Assembly: GCA_002633005.1 (NCBI GenBank)
Contig: NMRA01000087.1
Span: forward strand, 377,393 to 441,392
Length of the DNA: 64,000 nt
DNA from: Phoronis australis
Lineage: Eukaryota; Phoronida; Phoronidae
Reading direction: 5' to 3'
Of this stretch, positions 1 to 12,462 are shown piece by piece. A program made the translations under genes and the position numbers. The number at the start of each line of letters is the position of its first letter. The stretch's first letter is position 1. The notes beneath the pieces are model-generated. The model did no database searches. It saw only the letters and a program-made list of their open reading frames with translations, and was not told the origin of the DNA.

Positions 1-140
1 CCCCCCCCCCCTCCCGATCCCCCTGGGTGCACGCATATGCTAGTCAGCAATTCGCAACCCTAACTGCAAAATGGTGTCTGGGACAATTTTAGGGGGGCCA
101 TGGCCCCCTTGGTCCACCCTAAATCCGCCACTGGTAGCAG
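1..140. repeat. G/C-run-rich dispersed repeat terminus
   Basis: The window opens with a run of C, and a G-run/C-run block at about 91-118 is followed by a 'cctaaatccgcca' end at 119-132. The same terminal motif, in both orientations, bounds the repeat at 11040-12018. A similar C-rich block appears in reverse orientation near 48818-48846. I read this as the end of a dispersed element. No coding is seen. Confidence 0.5.
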
Positions 141-2466
141 CCATATTGCACCTTTCCAAAAAGTGACCTTATAATAACTTGTTCAGACATACCTAACTTG
201 TTCATAATCTAAAATAAAAAATCTTGCCTCTCCCGTATACTTTTTGCTTACGAAGCATTACACGAACTGCCGTTGGTCCTACATGGCTGTTCTCAGTTGC
301 CTCAACCACCAATAGAGGGCTCTTGGAACATGTAATTAATTTGCAAAACACGACGTAAATAGCTTGTATCTTAGAAAAAAAGCAGACAGTATTATTAATT
401 ACCATTCTCTGAAAACCACACTCTGGTTATTATTGCTTATTAACAAATTGTACCTACATGTAATTTATGACTAGCATCCGTGCTTCGTCTATATTATACA
501 TGACGTCGTTGTTTGTTTCCAGGGAGATTATGGACGCGACTAGAAGCCGAATCTGCCTTACTCTCGTTTTTTATCCTCTTTGTGAGAGCTAAAGGCATAG
601 GAAGGGGAAAGGAGCACTCAAGGGGGCTATGGCCCTCTTTTCAGTGCAACTCGGCTAAACTCGTTGTAATTTTGCTTTCATATAATAAAATCCCTGCAGG
701 CTGCGACAAATTTTAGTCTCCACCAGCCGTCAGATATTTGGCGTTTGCACCCCCCTCCTCCGGTCACCCCAACGTCAAAAACCGTCACCAAATTCTCTTC
801 TGTGAACATCGCATACGATTTGATCCCACGAGTGGTCCTGCTCAGTCATAAATTTACCTACTCTGGCTAGTAGGAGCTCATCCTCTGGCACTGGCCTTGA
901 TTTATGAGGTACTTTACAGCATCTCAGATGTTTTGAAGTGTCTTTAGCATGTCTGACGAAAGCCACAAAGCTTTCGTGATGGCACTTTTTGTTGAAAAAT
1001 CTCTAAACGAACAAGTCTCCATTTTGTCTTTAAGCGTATGATACGCTCGACCAGTCTTTACAAATAACAATTCTTACATGTTCAAAATTCAAAGGTATTT
1101 ATATATTCATTTAAAAACGCCAAAGAGCGTTTAAATTAACCTGTTAATGGCAGAAAACAAGAGAGTTACATGTACAAGTTTTTATATATCCTCAAACCTA
1201 ATGTCAACTGACTCACTGGGCAAAGGTCATCGAGTTCAGTTTTAATTCTGATCGCGTAATACATCCAGAAAACAACTTGGTTTCATTTGAAAGAACTTAA
1301 ACTTGATTTTTATAACCACTTAATGGTTTGTAAACTATGCTCATAATTTCCAAAATAAACAGTTTTGCAAGAGAATTTTCACTAAAATGTAAAGTTGAGA
1401 CAAGTCATTTTTGCTCAGTCATCAAGATCAACTCCTTGACTGTATGTTCAAAAAGTTACTGTATACAAAGCTACAATGTGCAATATGGCGGTAAGAGGGT
1501 CACAAAACAGCCACTAAAATTAGTTAGGAAAAGTGATATGTGGATTATTTTTCCTGTCTAGCAAATTTTGAATAAATGCCAGATAATTACGCACAGTATC
1601 CTTTGGTTATTCCAGCCACCAAAGCACAACTTTCAATATATGTTGTATATTAATTATTTTCGTTACTGAAAACTTACAATTTTCGAAACGGCTAATATGA
1701 CCAATTGCGGTCTAATGACATTTGGCATTTTTGTTACGATACCTATCCACGTACAAAAATGATGTTGTTTTGAATTTTGACGTGTAGACTGATTTTTGAA
1801 AATCTACTGGTTTTTGTATAGACTGCCTCTTAATTGCCCAGTTCTTTGCTCTGGGTACCTGAAGTGCGTTGTTTCCTTGTTACCCTAACGCCTGTTTGTG
1901 GAAAGTTCACTGCCCGGTCTTTATTTGAGTTATGCACTGGAGGTGCACCGACTNACATGACATCAAGATTCGATGTGCAAGTCGCTTCGCGCATAGAACG
2001 TGACGTAACAACCTAACCCGCATGTTGCGAGAGAACTAAAGAGCAGCCGATATCCGTCTGAAATTTCTCACCAAAAGTGGAAAGTTGGCTGGATGGTTTT
2101 GGTTTGTCAGTAGTACTACTTTGAAATCAAACAGGATCTTGGTGATCAGCTGACAAATCCCGCGACTGCCAATGTGTCGCCAAAAACTGTTTGGCAAGTA
2201 GTCACAGCAGTTATTGCCAGACTGGGCCAGAACCTGCCTAATTCAAGCACAACCGTGGTTCAAAAAGATAGTCACGTTTTGTGCGCGTAGGAGATGCGCA
2301 TAAAATGTACATAAACGTACATAAACGTTGGCAAGCTTTTTTTGAAAATGTTCGCAACGTTTAAATAAACATAATATAAAGTTATTTCATTCATTCATAA
2401 TCAACTAACTTGTGTAATCATGATAAAATTCTCTGCCACAGCTATCGTTGCCGTGCCGTTTAAATG
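141..2466. other. Intergenic region with no supported gene
   Basis: Only short open frames of 60-75 codons occur here, without recognisable domains or splice context. A further C-rich patch lies at about 748-770. There is one ambiguous base at 1954. Nothing else could be supported. Confidence 0.6.
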
Positions 2467-2472
2467 TTTATT
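2467..2472 (-). promoter_or_regulatory. Candidate poly(A) signal of first Kv gene
   Basis: On the minus strand this reads AATAAA, about 130 bases downstream of the stop codon of the channel gene at 2604. Position and motif fit a polyadenylation signal. No transcript evidence is available. Confidence 0.45.
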
Positions 2473-2603
2473 AAGAATATGAGACACTGTAAACAGCTAT
2501 GGCAGAGACCTCGATTTCTAGTCTTTCTACAACAATCTACACAGTTACTTTGCAGCAACCACGTTGGGACACATTCCGGGTAGATCACAAAAGCGATCGC
2601 TAT

Positions 2604-4612
2604 TCAATGACTCTCGTCCTGTTTTTCGGTCTTGGCTCTCTCTCTTTCTTTGCTGTAGAACGAATAGAGATTGGTGAAATTGTTGCCAATAATTGCGATT
2701 GGCAGAGCAGTAAGTATTATTCCAGTCAGCGCGCAAAGAGCACCAATGATATAACCGCCTGTTGCCATTGGATATTGATCTCCATAGCCAACCGTCGTCA
2801 TAGTAACTATAGCCCACCAGCACGCAATTAACATATTAGGAAATGTCTTTGGTTGGTCAAATTCTGCTAAGAAAACCAATGGCGCGAACGTGAGCATTCC
2901 GACCGTTATGACAACCGTCATGAGCAGAAGAATTTGCCAACTTTCGACCAAGGACAGCAATAATACTCGCATTATCGGGTAATGATAAGCGAACCCCACC
3001 AATCGTCCCATTCGGAGGACTGTTATTGAAAATAGGAAAAGGAGTAAGGGGATCACACGCAGTTTTTCGTTATCCATGGGATCCACCGAGCTCAGGAAGC
3101 TGTAGGTTAGGACGACTTGAGTCCACTGCATTAATAGACACGTTATATCAGACACATTTAAAAACGACTTAATGAACATGATCTTGCTGGGGTAAATCAA
3201 AAAACGAGCAAAAAGGTCCACCGTGAAGAACAGCAAACACGCTAACGAAGTCGCCTCAATGGCGGGGTGAATAGTTGAGGTCACGTACATCGCCGCTTTG
3301 GGATTGGATATCTTCGACTGGACGAACTTAACGAAGGTTTTGTTTTGGGTCGGGATTCTGAAGGTTTCGGTTGAAGACATCATTACAGCAAACACATTGG
3401 CTAAAGTGAACACGGAATAGATTACCCCGTAAACCTGAAAATAAAACAATATAAACTTCAGAAGTAAGCTTAGCAAAGCGGGACATTTGATTTATACAAG
3501 TGTTGATTATGGCTGAAGGAATCAACTGAGTTGCTTTATCATTATTACAGTTCCACATGTGTCTGCGAAAATGAGCTCTACATTTACAATTGAGAAGGAG
3601 ATCTGGCGTGCGTTCAGTAGACGCTAGGACCTCGCTAAAAAGCAAGAATTTGCGAGATTACGTGAGATATTGCCGTGCATTTTGAATGAGAACACGTGAC
3701 TTTGACTATGTTTTAGCTAGGTCCTAGTGTAGGTCCTAGCGTCTACTGAACGCACGCCTGGATTGCATGCAAGTCTTTATGCAAGCGAAACAAGTATTCA
3801 CGCTGGGTTTCCTAGTGAGTATCTTGACGATACGGTACGGGCACGCTGCTTTCCGCAAACAAAATGTACCTGGGAGTAAAGCTAATGTGGTCATGTGCTT
3901 CTTGGGTAATGCGGGGCGATACTTCGCGTGATCTCGTTATTTTCGCGATTTTTATCCGTCTACGAACGCTGCTTTGATGTAGACCATTATTCCAATTAAA
4001 CAAAATTCCGATTTACCCGTCTTTCGCAATCGTTTCTACTCCCTGTTGATAAATAATAATAAATATACTCACTATTCCTATGTTTGAACTTTCAGGGTTT
4101 TCCATTATCATCCACATTCTGTATTTCAATCTTTCACTGCACGACTCTTGCTCATCAGGTGGACGGAACGGTGGCTTTTTCATAGCGAATTTTGCTGCCA
4201 TCTTTCTTTTCCAAGCAACTGTCACCTCCGCTTCAAACATTTTATCTTGGCAACATTCAGATACTTTGTTTGGAGAAATCTCCCAAAATAGCAGTTCTCT
4301 TTTTATAATATTCGCACAGATGTGATTTGGCAGGTGCAATTCCCCACTGCGATAGTATTCCAAGATACATTCAAACACGGAAGCATTCCGATCGAAAAAG
4401 TGTTCCTCAAAACTTTTCGAACCTGTTTTCGTGCAGAGTCTTGAGAGCCGCGTATTTGGTATGGAGCACAAGGTACTAGAGAAAGCCTTGAACAAGACTC
4501 CGCCCACATTTAATGTTACAACGAAATTTTCCATGGTGCCCTTATTGCCTGCAGGTGTCAAAGCGATATCATTCGTTTTGCACTCAAAATGATGCACTTT
4601 GTTGTCAGTCAT
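2604..4612 (-). CDS. Voltage-gated K+ channel, Kv2-4 (Shaw-like) class, copy 1
   Basis: Two exons, 4612-4073 (180 codons) and 3434-2604 (276 codons plus stop), join in phase 0 through a GTGAGT donor and a TTTTCAG acceptor. The protein is 456 residues. Residues about 31-125 form the cytoplasmic T1 tetramerisation domain (NVGG near residue 35). Residues H93, C99, C120 and C121 match exactly the HX5CX20CC zinc site of Kv2, Kv3 and Kv4 channels, which Shaker/Kv1 lacks. Six membrane segments follow, with the selectivity filter TVGYG at about 394-398, so the pore should be K+-selective in the plasma membrane. Odd points: aligned to Shaker, S4 keeps only the R3 and R4 equivalents (R321, R324), with R1, R2 and K5 replaced by F, T and G. 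The S6 hinge reads PIA (425-427), not PxP. The channel may therefore be weakly voltage-dependent or a modulatory partner. The class call is firm; an exact orthologue is not claimed. Confidence 0.95.
3605..3758. mobile_element. MITE-like inverted-repeat element (family A, copy 1)
   Basis: This 154-base element lies in the intron of the first Kv gene. It begins with GGCGTGCGTTCAGTAGACGC and ends with the near-exact reverse complement. The subterminal block 'gctaggacc' is also inverted, and occurs twice on the right side. A second copy lies at 27291-27436. No coding capacity is seen, so it is probably a non-autonomous DNA transposon. Confidence 0.8.
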
Positions 4613-5607
4613 TTCTTGTTTTCCTTAAAGACAATTTGCTTCACACGCCTGCGTTCCGTTGACGGAAAGAAAAAGGTTCACTTTTGGAACAAAAACTGAA
4701 TTCAATCCGACAGTTCAAAAATCCAACCTCACTGGCCAACCACTGCCGTGGCCGCCATTTTGATAGGATAATTAGGCTGGTAAGCTCTCGAGTATATTCA
4801 AGAAAACTCTCGCCTTTCTGGCCCTGTATCTTGCGAAGTCTAACGAGATCTTACTTTCCTCGCACGGAACTTGGTCTACGGAACGCTCTCCTGATTTCGT
4901 GTTCTTCTTTTTCCGTTGGGATTGCGCTAGCGCAGGTGAAGCGTTGATCTTTACTTTGTTCACCGCTGACGGATACCAACTGCAATGAAAAGACAAGAAC
5001 TGTTGCAATGGGATTAGGAATGCAGCGACTCTTTCATTATGGATAAGCAATCCTTGTAATGGCATCAATAATTTTCAATTCGATTCAATGTACATGATGT
5101 ACATGTGAGTTACCGTTATTTTTATTACATATGACATGGCCTGTTGAAAATTAATTCAATACAGATTGAGACAAATAACCCACGTTTCGATACAAGCTTG
5201 TCTAAAGCAATTTCAAAAATGAATCATTTTAAAGCACACGTAAATGTAATTTGCTTTCCCTAAGTGACCACTCCTGAAATGACCAAATTGTAACGGTCGC
5301 CTGAGCGCTCATTGCCCATCTTGGATGTCTTATTTGTCTTCACAGGTATTTTAAAAAGCATACAAAATATCCCAACGTACAGCTACGTAAAACAGCCGTT
5401 AAAAACTCGAATTACGGCAATGAAACTGAGCGAAATTGTTTGAAACATGATCTATTTGACATATTTTTCTAATTTCTAATGGTTTGTCTATGAAAATTAT
5501 AGCAAAATTCTCACCTTCTCCAGAAGTTGGGTTAGTCGCGTGTTACCGTCTCCGTTGCCTATCGTAACCTAAATGATCGTTAAGTCTCATTTGACATTTG
5601 AATATAC
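4613..5607. other. Region upstream of first Kv gene; no gene seen
   Basis: This holds the presumed 5' flank of the minus-strand channel gene. Short open frames show no domain or splice support. No clear TATA box or initiator could be assigned. Confidence 0.5.
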
Positions 5608-6073
5608 AGGGTGTCCCAAAAATATAAGTAACACTGAAGACATGATTTTACCCAGTGTTTTTCTTTTTCCAGCCTTCTAAATCTTGTATTGCATTGCATA
5701 GACATTAGAAAAACTGACACAAATGACCCTTATTCTAAAGAGCGTTTTTCGGTTTGTGGCATCAAAACGAAATCGGCCAAGTGCACGGATCCAACGTCAG
5801 TGATCGAGAATTTTTCCTAAAAGTTGATGCGACTGAGCAGAGAACGTGAAAAGGACTGTATCTAGCTGTACTGCAGCGGAGATTGTGTTCAATTTGCGCA
5901 TAAAATGCAGTATTAAACGAAAGGCAGTTGTTTTGTGGAGCATGCGAAGGTCGCGAGAGTGTCGGAGCTGCAGAGAAGCAATTATGGAAATTCCATGGAA
6001 TTCAAACGTTCTAAGTAACAGTGTTTTCTGGAATTCATATTTCAGCATATATTTATCATTTTTGGGACACCCT
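5608..6073. mobile_element. Mariner-like inverted-repeat element (non-autonomous)
   Basis: The ends are 'agggtgtcccaaaaat' at 5608 and its exact reverse complement ending at 6073. This terminus is typical of Tc1/mariner elements. The interior of about 430 bases has no transposase-length frame, so it is read as a deletion derivative or MITE. Confidence 0.7.
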
Positions 6074-6483
6074 TTTCAAAAGTCATTTCATAGAGATGCC
6101 TGTATCACCAATGATGTATAGTTGTTTTATTGAAAAGCTTTCGTGAAAGCAATTATGGTATTACACTGGGGCAAACAACTGGTCAATAGCTAGGTACTAA
6201 CATATCGCTGCGCTCATTTATTCATAAACACTAGGGGTATAATTAGATGATTAGTATAAGGGCTTTAATCGAGTCATTTTGAAGTGGGCAAACCAAGAGA
6301 TAGTGTCACGCGGTAGACAATGATACCCGTATCACTTACACCTTCAGCCATCTTAGTTGTTTCCCGGTTCCCAAGCAGGAAGGTGGGTGTCAGTGATACA
6401 CTGTAGCGCGTTGTTTGACATGCCGAACGTGTTCAGGTACATGTGCAGTTCGGTAGCAGCCCTTCGTTAACACAAACTCCTTT
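6074..6483. other. Intergenic; nothing supported
   Basis: No gene, splice structure or clear repeat was recognised here. Confidence 0.5.
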
Positions 6484-6692
6484 GAAAACAAGACTGGACT
6501 TTTGTTTGACAGTTTAACACAGACTCGCTCGTAGTATCTAGACATTCTCCTTTCTTCAGGCGTGCAGCTATGAAGCAAAACACCGAGAGACATTTTTGCT
6601 GCATAGCTGCACTCCTGAAGAAAGGAGAATGTTTAGACACTACGAGCGACTCTGTATTTAAGCTGTCAAACAAAAAGTCCAGTCGTGTTTTC
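6484..6692. repeat. Long imperfect palindrome (about 100-base arms)
   Basis: The left arm starts at 'gaaaacaagactggact' and the right arm ends with its near reverse complement at 6692. The centre is near 6588, where 'gcagctatgaagc' faces 'gctgcatagctgc'. The arms also share 'ctcctttcttcagg' and 'cctgaagaaaggag'. The few mismatches suggest a foldback element that has started to decay. Confidence 0.75.
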
Positions 6693-7758
6693 GACGATGC
6701 TTGAAATACATGTACCAAATGGTATGGAGTGTAGTACGATAACCGTGAACTATCAATTAAATTACGATATAAAGAATGAAAATAAAGAGATTATTATTAA
6801 AACTTAACTGAGTCAGTGATGCGCTAGTTAAGTCTGCAGATAAAATTAAGATTTGGTATTACTTTTGTAGCGGTCCAGATTTCACCGTGTCCAGAGACGC
6901 GTCTCCCGCAACTTGGGGTGTTGGTCATTCACACCGCCTGTCAGGCGTTTCTCTATGGCATCGAAACCATTAATGGAAATATTATTTAGTAATGATATCA
7001 CTTGCTCTCGTTTTCGTTGAAATTTTCATGATTATAATCCGTATTGTATTGAAAACGGCGCGCGCGTTTTCACAATACACCCAGGGAGATAAAGCGTTCG
7101 AAATTGGAAATAATTAATCATGATCTCGATGGAACCATTGTCGCAGTCTATGGTCGCATAAACACATTTTCGTGTTGGTATTCAATTAATGAAACGATAT
7201 CGATCAGAATTGTCTTTATACATTAATCTAGAGTCTAGCGCTTGTTTTTATTGAGGAAGCAGCACCACGGTGTATCCGTCACCAGTCGAGTTCGGGCCCT
7301 CGAACAAATAACGCCCGTGATAACCACCAGATGGCGCACCAGGCTTCGACTGACAGGCCTGTGAGCATTTACTTCGTGCGCCAGCACTGACGCAACGTTT
7401 TACTTAGTTCCGGTCTGGTTATCCCCACATGTAACGAGATGCGATATTTGCGGACGAAAAAGGCATGGGATTATCTCGTAATATTGGGCATTAAAAGATG
7501 TACCAAGCGACCATTATGCTCTTGATAACCTTCTCTGCTTCATAGCTGGCCTATACATGTGAAAGAACCGGCAACTACTGGATGACTTATATTTCACATC
7601 AACTTTTCTGCTTACCTTTCTCGTTAATTGTCCCGTTGCTGGACTACTTTTGAGCGGACTCACGAAGTGTCGTCCATTCCCACGTTAAATATACTTTCCT
7701 GGGAGCCGACTCGTGCTCTAGACAGTCTCGCCACCTGGCGACGGGGGTCAAATCTTCT
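6693..7758. other. Intergenic; nothing supported
   Basis: Only short frames without domain content are present. No RNA gene was recognised. Confidence 0.5.
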
Positions 7759-8031
7759 TACTCGAGGTAGAACTTTTGGCTTTTTCTATTCTACTTTTGC
7801 GCGAACTCAACATAAGTGGCTTTTATTCTGTGATTGAGTACGTAATGGCTTACGTGGCTAACTGTCTAACCCAAATTTGCACTTAATTACTCCATCAAAG
7901 TTCGAATAATTTATGAATTTAAAATCTCGAATTTTTACTCCAAGTTTTTAGCTCACCGAATCTAGGGTCATCAAATACGATTTTGGAGTAGAAGCTCATT
8001 TGCATAAACCATAATGTACTCGAGCACAGAA
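7759..8031 (+). repeat. Diverged dispersed repeat (family B, copy 1)
   Basis: It starts with 'tactcgaggt' and ends with 'tactcgagcacag'. In the same order it carries 'ctaactgtctaa', an A/T-rich middle with 'aaaatctcgaattt', and 'gaagctcatttgcataa'. The same ordered blocks occur at 15819-16064, upstream of the second Kv gene. Lengths are about 250-270 bases. No coding is seen. Confidence 0.6.
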
Positions 8032-11000
8032 TATTAAACACTTATCTTGAGTTCACACAAACTTAACAGACCGCAAACCGCTAAAAATAATTTCAATTTT
8101 ATATCGGGTGCCTGTCGGTGTACGTTCCTTCGAGGCAGTCTAATCTAGTAACAACGAACCAAGACGTGTAATGTAACGCCGCTGAAGCAAACATTTTTGA
8201 CCCGTGAAAATGACGTCAAGGATCGTTTTTCAATTTTAACAGATGGCGCCGGATCCCGTTTGTTTCACGGGATCTAACTTTAACGTGTAAAGTTCTCAAC
8301 ACCTGAAAAATGACTACGCTGTTCCGATAGCTGACAATGTGTAGAGGGGAACGTATTTCGGCTTTCGCTTTAAAGCAAAGCTCGACGCGACTTCTAGGCT
8401 CACTAAAAACTACCAAAGTGTCAAAGAAATCCACATTTCGCGAAAAAAAACCCTTTTTAAATCAAAATTAAATAAATACGAGTAAAGAAAGACAATGGCA
8501 TGTTTTTTCCATTAAAATATTCCAGTAGTAGTCCTAACACTTGTCAGTAAGATGACACGCGCTTGCTTAACGTGACAATGACTTCTCAGGTCCTTCACGA
8601 AGTCTCCACAGGCTTTGATTACTTTTAAATTGTATATGTTAATTTATATCGTGAATAAAGTGTATCATTGCTACATATAGACTGCTGCACGGTGGTCGAC
8701 CTAGGGATAGTTGGCGGTCGCCGATAATTGGAGACGGCCCGTAAGGGCGTCCTCTGCAGCCCCGTCTGAGCCTCACTTTGGAGTTTTCCATGCTTTCCAC
8801 ACGGTGTTCTCCGGTTTACACTTGGCACTCCTTAACGCAGCAATCTGCCCTTCTCCTTCCAGGAGGGCCCTTTCTGATCGCATGGCTCTACTCACGGTAA
8901 AAATGTCGGCGCGGGTCAACGCCCTGCATTGATCTTTTTATTATATTGATTGCTATGACTGCGCGCTTTGAACAGCCATTAACATTTGCAGAAATACGTG
9001 AATTTAGCTTTTGGAGGTAAACTCACAATAAAGAATAAAATAGGCAACAAATATGATCGGTGTTCAATTAAAAGTAACCTTTAAAAGTCAAGTGACGGTA
9101 ATATTCAGGAGACTTCATTTTTCATGTTTGTGAATCAATGGACAGCTATGTCTAGGGTTAGTATTTCTTGCTAACTGTGGTATATGCAAATAAATTAACA
9201 TTCTGTGTAAAATCCGTCTGTAAATGTTTTACATTCCTGTATAGCGCAGACGCACGTCTTTGAAACAAATACCGAATATAAAATGCATAAATTTACCTTG
9301 GTTACCAAGGGATACATGCCATCTTGGCATTAAAATATTAACTGACAATCAATAAACACACAAAACATGATTGTAAGCATTAAAGATGTATTTTCATGCT
9401 CCTAACTATGCTAATGTATAGCAGGAACTAAACCACAAGGCTATTGGAACAACATCTATGCTAAACAAATTGTAAACGTGAAAACAAAGAAAAAATCTGC
9501 AAATAGGTGACTTTTGCACTAATGACGTACCTTGGGGACTCACAAAGCCTGCACCATGCTGTGTCATTCCCCAACACTACCTCATGATACTTACTGGACA
9601 CAGTTGAGGAATTTACAGCGGATCATTTTCGACACAAAACTCGTTTCTAAAAACATTTGGCAATTTTCAACAAACTTCATATCTACATCGTCGCTATACA
9701 TTGTGTTTCTAGCTAATTTGACCAGGCAATCACAGAGATAAAGAATAAGCGACCAAGTAAGAGTTACGGAGGTGTGGTATAATTATTGGTGAGAAAACAA
9801 GTAAAACTGAAGTGCCTTCCCACACGTACGTTAATTCGATATCTGGTCAGTAATGTTTTCTATTGTGTTTATCCATATTCATGAAACAAATAACGATAGG
9901 ACAGTCATTATTGTTAAAGAGATCGTCATAGATTCTAGAGAAAAGAAATTTATCGCACGAATCCAGTTTATAATGTCTGCCTTGTATTACCTACATTATT
10001 CAAGTTCCTTGCACTACCTACAAAGGTAGGCTAAACCCTGTCTTTGTAGTGTGTTCGCTGATAAAACATACGTTGATAATAGTCAGATTTCTTGCAATGG
10101 ACTACAAAAAGAGAATTTGTAAGTTCTGTGCAATTAAGTTCGTCTGTCAGCGGGAGGTGTAACGATGTCCTTGAAAAGCGCTTGTTTAAAAAACAGGTTC
10201 GTATAACAGTAATTCCATGCATTCGAAGCATTTTAGTGATCATCAAAGATTTGAAAACTATAGATTCATGGGGGGACAATAAATAGTTAGAACAGTTTGA
10301 AAGGATTGTGATCCTAAGTGGCTCAAGGCCTCAAAAGTTTTAAACACCCACAAAATGATGATATATATCCTATCCTTGGTAAACGAAAATTCCCTCTATA
10401 ACTTTGTTGTTATAAAAAGTACAATACCCTGTTGTAATGAGTGATTTGCAGGTATATGTTGCTGGAAAACGAACTTCAAGGCGTTACACAAAAGACACGT
10501 TGATTTGACAACTTAGGAAATAACATGAGCAAACAATATAACGAAATAAAATTAAACAAGCAATACAGTACATAAATTGTAGAATTACAAACTTAGCAGA
10601 AAAATGGGACAAAATCTCCACATTGTTGCGTAAGATTGCACACGATCTATGCACGTGGAAAGCCAACATGAGGTCTCACAAAGGTAAATCATATTGGCCC
10701 TGTGCAACAACAGGTTATTATGACGACGCAAAGGGAAGTGGAATGTCCAACTTGCTTCTTGTCTCGCAAAAATTTTGTTGGGTACCAATGATGTAGTGTG
10801 TACAGCTTGTGGTGCAGTTACAAAATTAAAGCAAAACCAAACTTAATGAAGATCAAGTTTGTACAATCTGTGCATTACAGACATTTCTGTGACATTCATT
10901 GGTATACGTTTTAACGGCAATTCCATCGATATCAGTTAGTGTAAAAAAGATAGCTAGATACATGTCAGTATCCCTTGGACACCTCAGAATAAAAATGACG

Positions 11001-11039
11001 AAATTGTACTCTTGTCAACTTCAAAATCGTGAAAATATT
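8032..11039. other. Intergenic between the Kv genes; nothing supported
   Basis: This is three kilobases of A/T-rich sequence with only short open frames. There are scattered 'tacatgta'-type palindromes. No exon-like piece, RNA gene or clear element could be supported. Confidence 0.5.
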
Positions 11040-12018
11040 ACATTGCAGTGGCGGATCTAGGATATCACAAGGGGGGGGGCCAACATTGTGTCTGTAAACA
11101 TTTGGTCTAAGCACGATTGTAGATGTGCATAGCACCGAATGGGAGGAGGTCAGGCCCAGGAAATTTTTCTGTTTTTTCCTCTAAAAATCAAGCATTTTCC
11201 TTGATTCCCGAAGTATTATCCAAGAAAAAAGGCAAAAAAAAAAGAAAAATACGAAGAATGTGTCAACCAGCAAAATCTAGTACCACAGATTCGAACTCAC
11301 GACCTTGCTAGTAAAGCGTGCGTGCTTTATCCCTGCACCACCACGATTTAACTCTTGATTTGACACTAAGAGACCTACTTATTTATGGTCCACAGCGTTT
11401 GCGCGCGAAAACCCCTTTTGTAATGCTTATTACATGTTTTTTGTGCAATCAGTTCGTAAAAAATTTGTTGTATTTAAAACAGTCTTCAATTGCCCAAAAC
11501 ACCAAATCCGTTTTTGTGTTTGCAATAACGACGCGATTGCTTTGGAAACCGTCTTTTAAGTTAAGGTTTGACAAAGAGAGAATTATGAGTTTCTGAGTGA
11601 TTCACTAAAGCTTCGATTAAAATTGGCATCTTACCAGCAGCTTCTGTTTTTTCACCATCACTCAAATTCCAGTTTCTTTAAAAAATGCACAGTGGAGCAG
11701 ACGACAGAAACGGAGTCGTAGTGCCCAGCGCCACTGCCGGTCGCCTGAGATATCGCGGGAGAGCCTATACTTAGCCGTAGTTCCGTTACGATTGCGCCGT
11801 GTTCCGAATTTGACACTTGAAATTGAGCCCCCCCCCCAAAAAAAAAACATTAAAACTGCACACATTTAAATATTGTTTCAGCCGTATATTTGTAATTACC
11901 GGGGTTAATTAATAAATTCAACATTTCCCTACGCTCTTGCTGTTTTATTTTTTTTTGCGGCAGCCAAGGGGGGGGGGCCGGGCCCCCGGCAACCCCTAAA
12001 TCCGCCTATGCAATGGCA
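11040..12018. mobile_element. Composite repeat with inverted 'ggcggat' termini and poly-G/C runs
   Basis: The left end at about 11040 reads 'cattgcagtggcggatctagg' with a G9 run just inside at 11082-11090. The right end is its approximate reverse complement, with a G9 run and C-rich tract just inside it (11969-11985). A tRNA-like SINE segment lies inside at about 11281-11350. Internal homopolymers occur at 11226-11248 and 11827-11847. No intact transposase frame is present. Confidence 0.55.
11281..11350 (-). repeat. tRNA-derived SINE-like segment
   Basis: On the minus strand an A-box-like block (TGGTGCAGGGATAAAGCA, 11340-11323) is followed by a B-box-like block (GGTCGTGAGTTCGAATC, 11304-11288). 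The spacing resembles a tRNA gene, but no clean acceptor-stem pairing or anticodon loop could be drawn. I read it as the head of a tRNA-derived SINE rather than a working tRNA. Confidence 0.55.
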
Positions 12019-12462
12019 GCATACATTGTCTCACCACAAAAGATGAACGAACACACGTGACACACTGACAGACAACGCACTGGCCCATTAATCGAAAACC
12101 CAAAACAAAATACAAGCTACATTTAGAAAAGCTGTCTAAAATCCAATAAGCGCATACAGTTACAATACGAAAGTCAGAAAATAGTCAAGATACCATTGGC
12201 CGAAGGTTTAACTTGTACTTCAATGCAACACATCGAGGACAAACGGACTATGAAACGAAGCATGGTCGCCTCAGTCATACCTGGCCCAAAACAACGAAAC
12301 AGGAAGCATCTTGAAAAGCAGTATTGCAAACAGCAAAGACGACAAATAAATGAGTCCTAAGAGTATATTATTGGGGATAAATGAAACAATAATAATAATA
12401 TATATGTTAAGTTGTATTGGGAATCTCAGGGTCACAGCTCTATAAATAAATATTTCACAGAA
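12019..12462. other. Intergenic; nothing supported
   Basis: No gene-like structure was found. The sequence lies between the composite repeat and the minisatellite. Confidence 0.5.

Noticed and set aside
2499-2831. Plus-strand 110-codon open frame
   Set aside because: It lies antisense to the conserved channel exon (S5 to C terminus) and has no domain of its own.
11281-11350. Functional tRNA gene
   Set aside because: A- and B-box-like blocks exist but acceptor and anticodon stems do not pair cleanly. It sits inside a repeat.
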